49,850 nucleotides of DNA. Origin: Ruminococcus sp. UBA3280. Lineage in GTDB: Bacteria > Bacillota > Clostridia > Oscillospirales > Ruminococcaceae. The notes under the pieces are model-generated. The model saw nothing but the letters and a program-made list of their open reading frames with translations, had not been told where the DNA came from and made no database searches. Each line of letters begins with the position of its first letter. The first letter of the stretch is position 1. Positions 42,157 to 49,830 of the stretch are shown here, in pieces. The stretch lies in the NCBI GenBank assembly GCA_002362175.1, contig DETU01000079.1:25884-75733 (forward strand), read 5' to 3'. The translations under genes and the position numbers were made by a program.

Positions 42157-42348
42157 TCATGATTCTTTTTGTCCTGCGTTCATGTCGTCGCTGATAAGCT
42201 TGTTGATGTAGCCATTCAGGCTTAACCCCTTGCTCTCTGCATATTTTCTGTATACTTCTTTTTGACCTGCTGGAAATGTTGTTGTGAATCGGTCATATTT
42301 TTCGGATATATACTTATTTTGATACTTTATTTGTTCTTCTTTCTTCAT
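42157..42348 (-). CDS. Ribbon-helix-helix (Arc/CopG-type) regulator
   Basis: 63 residues. DRFTTTFPAGQKEVYRKYA gives the beta strand and first helix, and KGLSLNGYINKLISDDM the turn and second helix, the RHH plan; alternating T-x-T-x-P residues of the strand would contact DNA. AGGAGGTG precedes the ATG. The divergent promoter region just upstream carries a 14-bp palindrome three times (42391-42465), the expected operator for a cooperative RHH repressor. Likely the copy-control or lysogeny switch of the element. Confidence 0.82.
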   Translation of the reverse strand: MKKEEQIKYQNKYISEKYDRFTTTFPAGQKEVYRKYAESKGLSLNGYINKLISDDMNAGQKES

Positions 42349-42372
42349 ATCTTCACCTCCTCTTATGTATCT

Positions 42373-42401
42373 ATTATATCATTTGTTTCAATATTACTCA
42401 A
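42373..42401 (-). promoter_or_regulatory. Promoter of the RHH regulator
   Basis: On the minus strand TTGAGT (42401-42396) and TATAAT (42378-42373) are 17 bases apart, about 25 bases upstream of the regulator start. The imperfect operator copy at 42391-42404 covers its -35 box, so autoregulation is likely. Confidence 0.65.
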
Positions 42402-42465
42402 TATGCAAATTGTACAAAAAAGCTTTAAATATTACGTAATATGCCATTGATATATTACGTAATAT
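42391..42465. promoter_or_regulatory. Three palindromic operator copies
   Basis: ATATTACGTAATAT occurs perfectly at 42429-42442 and 42452-42465, and as ATATTACTCAATAT at 42391-42404. All are palindromic or nearly so; centres are 38 and 23 bases apart. The first covers the -35 of the minus promoter and the third sits between the -35 and -10 of the plus promoter. Confidence 0.8.
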
Positions 42466-42475
42466 GTGATATAAT
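42447..42475 (+). promoter_or_regulatory. Promoter of the Cys-rich phage-region gene
   Basis: TTGATA (42447-42452) and TATAAT (42470-42475) are 17 bases apart; the spacer holds a complete palindromic operator (42452-42465), the arrangement of a directly repressed promoter. Confidence 0.75.
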
Positions 42476-42503
42476 AGAATCATGGAAAGAAAGGACTGAT
42501 ATT

Positions 42504-43289
42504 ATGTCAAAAATAACAAACTATGAGTACAACAGGACTGATAATTCAATAACAGTCAACTATGAATCGGGTACAACACGCAAGTACTCTGTTAACAACA
42601 CACCTGAAACGGTTAAGCTTTTCATATGTGAAGATGTTGTTTATGGTAACATCACATCTCTGATTGAAAAGTATGAAACTGAAAGAGATTCTCTCATGCC
42701 TGCTTACCGTAACACTTCAATATGTTCTGATGAACATCATGAAATTTCCGAAAAGCTTCGTGTTTGTGTTTCAAAAATTCAACTTCTTGAAAATTTCAAT
42801 TCTTGTGCATTATCTCAGATTTTAGGTGATGTACGTTTAGATTACTTTTGCAGTAAATTCTACATGGAATCAAAAGATGAACGTAATGATAGAGTGCGTC
42901 ATCTCTTCAAGGCAGAAAATGACGTTATCATAGAGTTGTCACAAATGCTTGATTTTCAGATTGAAGATGTATCTTTTGAACTGACATTCAGTCATATTCT
43001 GAATATCATAGCTGATTCTGAATCAAATTCCGAGACAGAAGAAGTTGTTTCTAAACAGCCCGAGAGTGAATCAGAATCAGAAGTGAAGGAGTGCAGATAC
43101 TGTCGTGAGTGTATTCATTATGAACAGTGTTCGGTGTATGCTCCCGAGAAAATGGAGTGCAGGACTGTCAACAGACTTTTATGCGGTTCTGTGGTCTGCT
43201 GTGAGGACTTTGTAAGCCGAGACTATTCTGATTTTCCGCCGTTGTCTGAACTGTATCTTATTGCACCAAATAATAGTTTGGTGCAATAA
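42504..43289 (+). CDS. Cys-rich protein of the element, unknown
   Basis: About 261 residues from ATG 42504, which follows GAAAGAAAGGA and the operator-controlled promoter; an ATG at 42441 lies within the operator and is rejected. The N-terminal 35 residues are beta-rich (YEYNRTDNSITVNYESGTTRKY-like), the middle is helical, then an acidic Ser/Glu linker (171-196) leads to a Cys cluster: C197, C200, C203, C209, C219, C227, C232, C233, likely binding zinc or another metal. No family recognised. Its opposite orientation to the regulator suggests an early or excision-related role, which is inference. Confidence 0.7.
   Translation: MSKITNYEYNRTDNSITVNYESGTTRKYSVNNTPETVKLFICEDVVYGNITSLIEKYETERDSLMPAYRNTSICSDEHHEISEKLRVCVSKIQLLENFNSCALSQILGDVRLDYFCSKFYMESKDERNDRVRHLFKAENDVIIELSQMLDFQIEDVSFELTFSHILNIIADSESNSETEEVVSKQPESESESEVKECRYCRECIHYEQCSVYAPEKMECRTVNRLLCGSVVCCEDFVSRDYSDFPPLSELYLIAPNNSLVQ
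43261..43286 (+). terminator. Perfect 10-bp hairpin over the end of the Cys-rich gene
   Basis: TTGCACCAAA (43261-43270) and TTTGGTGCAA (43277-43286) are perfectly complementary with a 6-base loop; the stem ends at the stop codon. There is no U tract, so it may be an RNA stability element or a protein-binding site. A similar word, TTTTGTGCAC, follows at 43297-43306. Confidence 0.5.
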
Positions 43290-43308
43290 GTTACAGTTTT
43301 GTGCACTT

Positions 43309-43343
43309 TGTATATATACACATGATAAAATTTATGATATAAT
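43309..43343 (+). promoter_or_regulatory. Promoter and palindrome before the recombinase gene
   Basis: TATACA (43315-43320) and TATAAT (43338-43343) are 17 bases apart. The -35 lies within the palindrome TGTATATATACA (43309-43320). This gives the recombinase its own promoter independent of the upstream phage gene. Confidence 0.5.
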
Positions 43344-43386
43344 AAAAGCAAGAATTTCAAAGTATTAAAGGACAGGTTGAATAATA

Positions 43387-44379
43387 ATGATGAATTACAA
43401 TGAAAATAATCCTGAGTTTCTTAATAATTATCTTGTACACCTGAAAGTAATCAGAATGCTTTCAGAGCGTACCATTCAGGAATATTATTTTGATATACGT
43501 CTTTTCCTGAAGTACATACATAAAAACAACACAAATTCTGAAAATGAAACCGATGATACGGATATAAGTAATATGAGTATTGACGAACTTAAAGAAATTT
43601 CGGTTAAAGATATATATAACTTTATGTTCTATGTTTCGGACAAACGTAATAATGAAAAACGTTCACGTTCCCGAAAAATATCATCTTTACGTAGTTTTTT
43701 TAAATATATAACTAAAGTTGAACATATTACCGAATATGACCCGACAAGAGATATTGATATGCCGTCACCTAAAATGGCACTGCCCAAGTTTTTGTCATTA
43801 AATGAAAGTATGCGACTTTTGGAAGCGTCGGATAATAGCGATTCAAGACGTGATTATTGTATAATTACTCTCCTGCTCAACTGTGGTATGCGTTTAAGTG
43901 AACTTATCGGGATAAATATTCAGGACGTTGACTTCTTTGAAAACCGCATAAGGATTCTCGGCAAAGGCAACAAAGAAAGAATCATTTATCTTAACAAGGC
44001 GTGTATTGATGCACTGAAAAACTATCTTGAAATAAGAAAACGGAATCTTAAAGCGGTCAATGAACCTGCTCTGTTTATAAGTAACCGTAATAATCGTATT
44101 TCAAAAAGACGTGTTCAGCAGATTGTTGAAAATACAATTAAAAACGCCGAACTAGACGGAAAAGGATTTACAACTCATAAACTGCGTCATACTGCTGCAA
44201 CTCTTATGTATCAGTACGGCGGAGCTGATATACTTACCCTTAAAGAACTGCTCGGACATTCAAGTATTTCCACAACCGAAATATATACGCATCTTAATAA
44301 TGAACAGGTACGCAGTGCAATTGAAAACAATCCGCTGGCAGACGTTGACTTCAGCAAAAAAAAATCCGGAGAAAAATAA
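43387..44379 (+). CDS. xerC: Xer-family tyrosine recombinase
   Basis: 330 residues. N-terminal SAM-like core-binding domain (about 10-115), then the catalytic domain with all six active-site residues: R169 (CGMRLSEL), K193 (LGKGNKER), H264 and R267 (THKLRHTA), H291 (LLGHSS) and Y300 (STTEIYTH). Close in style to the single Xer proteins widespread in clostridia, so it may be the host chromosome-dimer resolvase; alternatively it is the element's integrase. AGG lies about 10 bases before tandem ATGs (43387, 43390). It has its own promoter and terminator. Decision between the two roles needs comparison with element-free relatives. Confidence 0.85.
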   Translation: MMNYNENNPEFLNNYLVHLKVIRMLSERTIQEYYFDIRLFLKYIHKNNTNSENETDDTDISNMSIDELKEISVKDIYNFMFYVSDKRNNEKRSRSRKISSLRSFFKYITKVEHITEYDPTRDIDMPSPKMALPKFLSLNESMRLLEASDNSDSRRDYCIITLLLNCGMRLSELIGINIQDVDFFENRIRILGKGNKERIIYLNKACIDALKNYLEIRKRNLKAVNEPALFISNRNNRISKRRVQQIVENTIKNAELDGKGFTTHKLRHTAATLMYQYGGADILTLKELLGHSSISTTEIYTHLNNEQVRSAIENNPLADVDFSKKKSGEK

Positions 44380-44397
44380 ATCTCCGGATTTTTTTAT
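44362..44397. terminator. Bidirectional terminator between recombinase and copA
   Basis: AAATCCGGAGA (44362-44372) pairs perfectly with TCTCCGGATTT (44381-44391), 8-base loop, T7 on the plus strand and an A8-like flank giving a U tract on the minus strand. The recombinase stop codon lies in the loop. Confidence 0.9.
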
Positions 44398-44398
44398 T

Positions 44399-46918
44399 TT
44401 ATTCAAACTTTGTTACTTTATAACCCACATTCTCAACCGCTTTTTTAATTGCTTTATTGTCAACCGCATAGCTTAATTCAATAACGGCTCTCCCCTGCTC
44501 ATGACTTATTTCTGTTACTGTTAATCCGTCTATATTTTCCAATGCTTCTTTTACATGAGATTCACAGTGACCACACATCATTCCTTTTATTTTTATTGTA
44601 ACCGTATTGCTTTCAGACGAAACATTATTTTCTTTAACAGTAGAAAATTTATTTATTTTTCTGTCCTTGTGTGAGTCATGTATTTTAAGGAAATTAAGCC
44701 TGAGTGCATTTGTAACAACGCAGAAACTTGAAAGACTCATTGCCGCCGCACCAAACATGGGATTCAACTGCCAGCCGAAAAGCTTTATATATACACCTGC
44801 TGCAAGTGGTATTCCTATTATATTATAGATAAATGCCCAGAAAAGATTTTCGTGTATATTTTTAAGAGTTGCACGGCTAAGTCTTATTGCCGCCGGAACG
44901 TCACTCAGTCGGCTTTTCATAAGAACGACGTCAGCGGCATCAATTGCCACATCTGTACCTGCTCCTATTGCTATGCCAATATCTGCACCTGTAAGTGCAG
45001 GAGCGTCATTTATACCGTCGCCCACCATTGTAACTTTACCTTTCTTTCGGAGATTACGGATTACACTTTCCTTACCTTCGGGAAGTACTCCTGCTATAAC
45101 TTCGTCAACACCTGACTGTCTGCCTATTGCCTTTGCCGTGCGTTTATTGTCTCCTGTAAGCATTACAACATGAATCCCCATATTCTGCAACTCTCTTACA
45201 GCTTTCGGACTATCCTCTTTTATAACGTCCGCAACTGCTATAATACCGACAAGTTTGTTATCCTCTGCAAAAAACAACGGTGTTTTTCCGTCCTCCGCAA
45301 GCTTTTCAGAACATTCTTTCATAGAATCCGGTATATCCGCCACAGTACTTATAAAATTATAGTTTCCTCCCGAAATCTGAACATTATTTCTTAAAGCTTT
45401 AAGACCGTTTCCTGAAAGAGCCTGAAATTCTGTCACTTCTTCTTCAACAGATATACTTTCCTGTTCAGCTTTTGACAAAACAGCCTTTGCTAAAGGATGT
45501 TCGCTTTTTCTTTCAAGAGCATATGCAAGTGACAGAAGATATTTCTCGTCTGTATCTCCACTTGCAATAATATCCGTTACTTTCGGTTCTCCTGAAGTTA
45601 TAGTACCTGTCTTGTCAAGTGCGACAATGTTTGTTTTACCTGTTTTCTCAAGTGAAACAGCAGTTTTGAATAATATACCGTTTTTTGCACCTACGCCGTT
45701 TCCGACCATAATTGCTACAGGTGTGGCGAGTCCCAAAGCACATGGACAACTTATAACAAGTACCGAAATTGCCCTTGCAAGAGAATAACCGACAGTCTGA
45801 CCGACTATAAGCCATACTATAAAAGTAACAATTGCAATACATATTACAGCAGGAACAAAAATTCCCGAAACCTTGTCAGCTACCTTTGCAACAGGTGCTT
45901 TTGTAGCTGCTGAATCACTTACCATCTGTATTATCTGTGAAAGTGTCGTATCTTCTCCTACCCTTGTTGCCTCGCACTTTATAAAACCTGACTGATTCAG
46001 TGTGGCTGATGAAACGCTGTCCCCTGCTTTCTTGTCAACAGGAATACTTTCACCTGTAAGTGCCGACTCGTTCACCGCACTTTCACCCTCTATAATTATT
46101 CCGTCAACTGCGATATTCTCACCGGGACGGACTACAAATATATCACCTTTCTTTACCTGCTCAACAGAAACAGTCTTTTCTTCACCGTTCTCTATTATTA
46201 CGGCTGTTTTCGGTGCAAGTTTCATGAGGCTTTTCAATGCGTCGGTAGTTTTTCCCTTTGAACGTGATTCAAGCATTTTTCCGACAGTAATAAGAGTAAG
46301 AATCATAGCCGCAGACTCAAAATAAAATTCGTGCATATAGTGCATTGTTTCAAGACCTTTTAACTGTGCGTCAGTCATTGCAAGCAACGCCCATACACTA
46401 TAACCAAATGAAGCCCCTGAACCGAGTGCAACAAGTGTGTCCATATTAGGAGAACGACGGAACAGACCTTTAAAACCACTTATAAAGAATTTCTGATTTA
46501 TAACCATTATAATACCTGAAAGCAACATCTGTACAATTCCAAGCATGATATAGTTACCGTCCATGAAAGACGGCAGAGGAAATCCCCACATACTGTAACC
46601 CATTGAAATATACATCAGTATGATTAAAAATCCCACCGAAGCCAGCAGTCTTTTTTTCAGCAATGGTGTTTCACGGTCTTTAAGCATATCTTCATTATTA
46701 CCTATCTGACTTTTTTCAGAGCCTTTAAGTGATACTCCGTAACCCACATTTTGAACTGCCGTTATTATTTCATTGTCGGAAACATTTCCCTCAACTCCCA
46801 TTGAATTGGTAAGCAGATTTACAGAACAGGAAGTAACTCCCTTAACATCTGAAACAGCTTTTTCTACCCTTGCAGAACAGGCGGCACAGGTCATGCCCGT
46901 GACGTTATATTGTTTCAT
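44399..46918 (-). CDS. copA: Copper-type P1B heavy-metal translocating ATPase
   Basis: 839 residues. N-terminal metal-binding domain with GMTCAACSARVE (Cys 11 and 14), eight membrane helices, SCPCALGLATP in helix 6 (Cu+ type CPC), phosphorylation site DKTGTIT, HPLA for the SEHP-loop and GDGINDAPALTGADIG. An extra C-terminal HMA domain (about 772-839) carries MMCGHC at Cys 782/785, an unusual placement. Exports Cu+ from the cytoplasm. AAAGGAGG is before the ATG. A TATAAT on the minus strand at 46957-46952 may be its -10; I saw no convincing CopY or CsoR operator. Confidence 0.94.
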   Translation of the reverse strand: MKQYNVTGMTCAACSARVEKAVSDVKGVTSCSVNLLTNSMGVEGNVSDNEIITAVQNVGYGVSLKGSEKSQIGNNEDMLKDRETPLLKKRLLASVGFLIILMYISMGYSMWGFPLPSFMDGNYIMLGIVQMLLSGIIMVINQKFFISGFKGLFRRSPNMDTLVALGSGASFGYSVWALLAMTDAQLKGLETMHYMHEFYFESAAMILTLITVGKMLESRSKGKTTDALKSLMKLAPKTAVIIENGEEKTVSVEQVKKGDIFVVRPGENIAVDGIIIEGESAVNESALTGESIPVDKKAGDSVSSATLNQSGFIKCEATRVGEDTTLSQIIQMVSDSAATKAPVAKVADKVSGIFVPAVICIAIVTFIVWLIVGQTVGYSLARAISVLVISCPCALGLATPVAIMVGNGVGAKNGILFKTAVSLEKTGKTNIVALDKTGTITSGEPKVTDIIASGDTDEKYLLSLAYALERKSEHPLAKAVLSKAEQESISVEEEVTEFQALSGNGLKALRNNVQISGGNYNFISTVADIPDSMKECSEKLAEDGKTPLFFAEDNKLVGIIAVADVIKEDSPKAVRELQNMGIHVVMLTGDNKRTAKAIGRQSGVDEVIAGVLPEGKESVIRNLRKKGKVTMVGDGINDAPALTGADIGIAIGAGTDVAIDAADVVLMKSRLSDVPAAIRLSRATLKNIHENLFWAFIYNIIGIPLAAGVYIKLFGWQLNPMFGAAAMSLSSFCVVTNALRLNFLKIHDSHKDRKINKFSTVKENNVSSESNTVTIKIKGMMCGHCESHVKEALENIDGLTVTEISHEQGRAVIELSYAVDNKAIKKAVENVGYKVTKFE

Positions 46919-47027
46919 TAATATTCCTCCTTTTTATTTCTTCATATACTTATTATAGCACTTAAAACAATAAAAAATATATTTGTTGCATATGGTTGAC
47001 AAAAAAATAACAAAGTCCGCAAAAAAT

Positions 47028-47068
47028 AACGGAGAGTATCTATGAAATGCTCTCCGTTGTTTTTTTTG
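47028..47068. terminator. Terminator of the ligA operon
   Basis: AACGGAGAG (47028-47036) pairs with CTCTCCGTT (47050-47058), followed by GT8 on the plus strand; the A6 run on the left gives a U tract on the minus strand, where it ends the ligA-macrodomain-ArsC-like operon. The 100 bases between here and copA hold the copA leader only. Confidence 0.8.
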
Positions 47069-47069
47069 T

Positions 47070-47420
47070 TTATTTCAGAATGTTTTCCCATTCTTTTTCT
47101 TTGAAACCAACAAGCACAGTATTATCAGTTATAATAATTGGTCTTTTAACAAGCATACCGTCCGTTGCAAGAAGTTCAAGCTGTTCTTCCTCACTCATGT
47201 CCGCAAGCTTGTCTTTAAGGTTCATTGACCTGTATAAAAGTCCGCTGGTGTTGAAAAACTTCTTTAACGGCAGACTGCTTTTACTATGCCATTCTTTCAA
47301 CTCATCATAAGTCGGGTTATTTTCCTTTATATCCCTTGTTTCGTATTCAATACCGTTGTCGTCAAGCCATTTCTGTGCCTTCTTACACGTCGAACATTTC
47401 GGGTAGCATACATACAACAT
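47070..47420 (-). CDS. ArsC/Spx-family thioredoxin-fold protein
   Basis: 116 residues of the ArsC/Spx/YffB fold. PKCSTCKKAQKWLDDNGIEY provides a redox-type C-x-x-C (Cys 9 and 12) near the N-terminus, and LLATDGMLVKRPIIITDNTVLVGF is the family C-terminal signature with the Arg after VK. Members are arsenate reductase-like or transcription regulators binding RNA polymerase alpha; which applies cannot be told. AAAGGAGG precedes the ATG. Last gene of the ligA operon. Confidence 0.88.
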   Translation of the reverse strand: MLYVCYPKCSTCKKAQKWLDDNGIEYETRDIKENNPTYDELKEWHSKSSLPLKKFFNTSGLLYRSMNLKDKLADMSEEEQLELLATDGMLVKRPIIITDNTVLVGFKEKEWENILK

Positions 47421-47437
47421 TATAATTTTCCTCCTTT

Positions 47438-47851
47438 TTATAAACAGCAGACAAGTATTTCAACATCTGTATCGCTGAAAATATCCCTCACCTGCTCAGA
47501 AACATTTTTCCAGTCCAGACCGTCAAGACCGCAAGCTATTTTCGGCATGGCAAGCTTTTTTATACCTTTTTCATTAACCTGCTGTCTGAGTTCGGACAGA
47601 GATTCATTTACACTTTCTATAGTGGGCTTACGTCGCCAAGTCTCTTTGGTAACAAGATTGAATACCCTGTCAATAAGTATACATTTTGAATCTGTCTTTT
47701 CTATAGATTTAAGTCTGTTTTTCATATCAAAGCGTTTTTTAAACTCCAGTGCTATTCCCTTTCCAAGTGCAAAGTCCGCACTTACGCAGTGTACAAAATA
47801 ATAATCTTCCGAAACTGAAAACAGGTCACGTTTTTCTTCATTATAAATCAT
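47438..47851 (-). CDS. TARG1-like macrodomain ADP-ribose hydrolase
   Basis: 137 residues forming one macrodomain: VHCVSADFALGKGIALEFKKRF (ADP-ribose loop 1) and AMPKIACGLDGLDW (loop 2). By alignment from memory to human TARG1, Lys69 (LVTKE) and Asp110 (CGLDG) match the catalytic Lys84 and Asp125, so glutamate-, or DNA-linked, ADP-ribosyl removal is plausible. An Ala stands where TARG1 has Gly121. The ATG overlaps the ligA stop by four bases, so it is translationally coupled to the NAD-dependent ligase. No ADP-ribosyltransferase toxin gene is adjacent. Confidence 0.83.
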   Translation of the reverse strand: MIYNEEKRDLFSVSEDYYFVHCVSADFALGKGIALEFKKRFDMKNRLKSIEKTDSKCILIDRVFNLVTKETWRRKPTIESVNESLSELRQQVNEKGIKKLAMPKIACGLDGLDWKNVSEQVRDIFSDTDVEILVCCL

Positions 47852-49830
47852 TTTGTCATCTCCAGCAAGTCACTTTCGCTTATGACGTTTATGCCTAAAC
47901 TCTGTGCTTTCACAAGTTTGCTTCCTGCTTCCTCACCTGCTACAACATAACTTGTTTTTTTCGATACAGAACCTGAAACCTTGCCACCGAAGCTTTCTAT
48001 GAGTTTTTTTGCGTCATCACGCTTCATTGTCGGTAATGTTCCCGTAAGTACAAAAGTCATTCCCTTAAAGCGTTCGTCGACTGATGACTGTTTATCATAT
48101 GTCATATTTACACCGTATTCACGCAGACGGTCAATCAGTTCAAGACGGTGAGGCTCACGCAGTGCAGTTACAACATTTTCCGCCATAACGTCGCCGAATC
48201 CCTCAATATCCGAAATATCTTCCTTTTCCGCAGTGAGCAGGCTTTCCATATCATGAAATCTTTCACAAAGCAGTAAAGCGGCTCTTTGTCCTATATTACG
48301 TATACCCAAAGCATAAATAAGACGGTCAAGTCCCCTGCTCTTTGATTCCTGAACTGCCTTAATCAGATTTTCAGCCGACTTTTCAGCAAATCTTTCAAGT
48401 GACAATAACTGCTCCTTTTCAAGAATATACAAATCAGCAGGCGACTTTACAAGTTCGCTATCAATTAAAAGTTTCATATTTGCATCACCAAGACCGTCAA
48501 TATCCATAGCATTTTTTGAAGCAAAGTGAATCATGTTTTTCAGAAGCTGAGCAGGACACTGAACATTAGGACAACGCAGAACGCTTTCACCTTCGTCTCT
48601 TACTGATAGCGTATTACATACAGGACAGACTTCAGGCAGTTTGAAAGTTTCCGTATTTTCTTCATGTCTGACCGAGCGGATTACTTCGGGAATTATTTCC
48701 CCTGCCTTGCGTACAGCGACTATATCGCCTATACGTATATCTTTCTCATTTATAAAGTCCTGATTATGAAGCACCGCCCTTGACACGCTTGTACCGGCGA
48801 GGGTAATCGGTTCAAATACCGCAACGGGTGTTATAGCACCTGTCCGTCCCACATTCACCTCAATGTCAATAAGTTTTGTTTCCTTTACTTCGGGCGGATA
48901 TTTATACGCTACCGCCCATTTAGGAGTTTTTGAGGTAGAACCCATTATATCACGCTGTGAAAGGCTGTTGACTTTTATGACAACACCGTCTATATCAAAG
49001 GAAAAACCTGCTCTTTCCTCTCCTATACGGTTTATCTCTCTTTCTATTTCGTCATATTCACTGCAAACCTTATATGACGGAACTGTTCTGAATCCCATGT
49101 CTTTAAGGTAGTCAAGAGTTTCGCTGTGCCTTGAAAAATCACGTCCCCTGCACTGCTGAATATTGAAAACAAAAATATCCAGTTTTCTTGTCGCCGTAAT
49201 TTTAGGGTCTTTCTGTCTAAGAGAACCTGCGGCGGCGTTTCTCGGATTCTTGAAAGGCTGTTCTTCCCTTAGTTCCTGCTGTTCCACAAGTTCAAGAAAG
49301 CTGTTTTTCGGCATATACACCTCACCCCTGACTTCAAGAAATTCAGGAGCGTTTTTCAGTCTGAGAGGAACAGAACGGATAGTTTTTATATTTGCCGTAA
49401 CATCTTCACCCGTGAAACCATCGCCCCTTGTTGATGCCCTTGTAAGAATACCGTCAGTATATTCAAGCGATACGGACAAACCGTCTATTTTCGGCTCTAC
49501 AATATATTCGGGTGAAACAAGTTCGGTACTGCATTTATCAAGAAAATTCTGTACCTGCTCAAAGTCAAAAACGTCCTGAAGGCTTGCCATCTGGACATCA
49601 TGATGAACCTTTTCAAAAGTATTGAGTGCAAATCCTCCTACTCTCTGAGTCGGTGAACTCGGCTGAACAAGTTCAGGATACTGTTCCTCAAGATTTTTCA
49701 GTTCCTGCATAAGCATATCAAAATCATAGTCACTTATATCAGGATTGTCAAGAACATAATATTTATAGCTGTGTTTTTCAATTATCTCCGACAGTTCCCC
49801 TATACGTTTTTCAGCAGATATTTTATCCAT
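47848..49830 (-). CDS. ligA: NAD-dependent DNA ligase
   Basis: 660 residues, full length. Domain Ia at the N-terminus (YYVLDNPDISDYDFDMLMQEL), adenylated Lys114 in EPKIDGLS, OB domain with RTGAITPVA, zinc finger CPVC...CPNVQCPAQ, helix-hairpin-helix region (IEGFGDVMAENV) and C-terminal BRCT (FKGMTFVLTGTL). Seals nicks in replication and repair using NAD+. GGAGGAG lies 7 bases before the ATG near the window edge; the promoter is outside. It leads the operon with the macrodomain and ArsC-like genes. Confidence 0.97.
   Translation of the reverse strand: MDKISAEKRIGELSEIIEKHSYKYYVLDNPDISDYDFDMLMQELKNLEEQYPELVQPSSPTQRVGGFALNTFEKVHHDVQMASLQDVFDFEQVQNFLDKCSTELVSPEYIVEPKIDGLSVSLEYTDGILTRASTRGDGFTGEDVTANIKTIRSVPLRLKNAPEFLEVRGEVYMPKNSFLELVEQQELREEQPFKNPRNAAAGSLRQKDPKITATRKLDIFVFNIQQCRGRDFSRHSETLDYLKDMGFRTVPSYKVCSEYDEIEREINRIGEERAGFSFDIDGVVIKVNSLSQRDIMGSTSKTPKWAVAYKYPPEVKETKLIDIEVNVGRTGAITPVAVFEPITLAGTSVSRAVLHNQDFINEKDIRIGDIVAVRKAGEIIPEVIRSVRHEENTETFKLPEVCPVCNTLSVRDEGESVLRCPNVQCPAQLLKNMIHFASKNAMDIDGLGDANMKLLIDSELVKSPADLYILEKEQLLSLERFAEKSAENLIKAVQESKSRGLDRLIYALGIRNIGQRAALLLCERFHDMESLLTAEKEDISDIEGFGDVMAENVVTALREPHRLELIDRLREYGVNMTYDKQSSVDERFKGMTFVLTGTLPTMKRDDAKKLIESFGGKVSGSVSKKTSYVVAGEEAGSKLVKAQSLGINVISESDLLEMTK

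Larger units (their letters stand above)
37911..43290 (+). mobile_element. Integrated inovirus-like (filamentous phage) element, approximate limits
   Basis: Gene order: anchored coat/adsorption-like protein, small hydrophobic protein, Zot/pI-type ATPase, hairpin-rich intergenic origin, HUH Rep, small orf, then on the minus strand an orf and a ribbon-helix-helix regulator, then an unknown Cys-rich protein. About 5.4 kb is a normal inovirus size. The morphogenesis ATPase next to membrane-inserted small proteins plus a rolling-circle initiator is the defining inovirus combination. Ends are set by host genes parC and, tentatively, the Xer recombinase; no attachment repeats were identified. A major coat protein gene was not found. 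Confidence 0.75.

Noticed and set aside
42441..42503. Upstream ATG at 42441 for the Cys-rich phage-region gene
   Set aside because: It lies within an operator palindrome and upstream of the -10 box; ATG 42504 follows GAAAGGA.
43301..43331. A dif-like site before the recombinase gene
   Set aside because: There is an AT-rich palindrome, but the two 11-base arms do not resemble each other or known Firmicute dif arms well enough, and no second copy was found near parC.
37943..44397. 12-base direct repeat GGATTTTTTTAT at 37943-37954 and 44386-44397 as attachment sites
   Set aside because: Both copies are the 3' ends of GC stems followed by T tracts, i.e. terminator tails, so the similarity is expected by chance.
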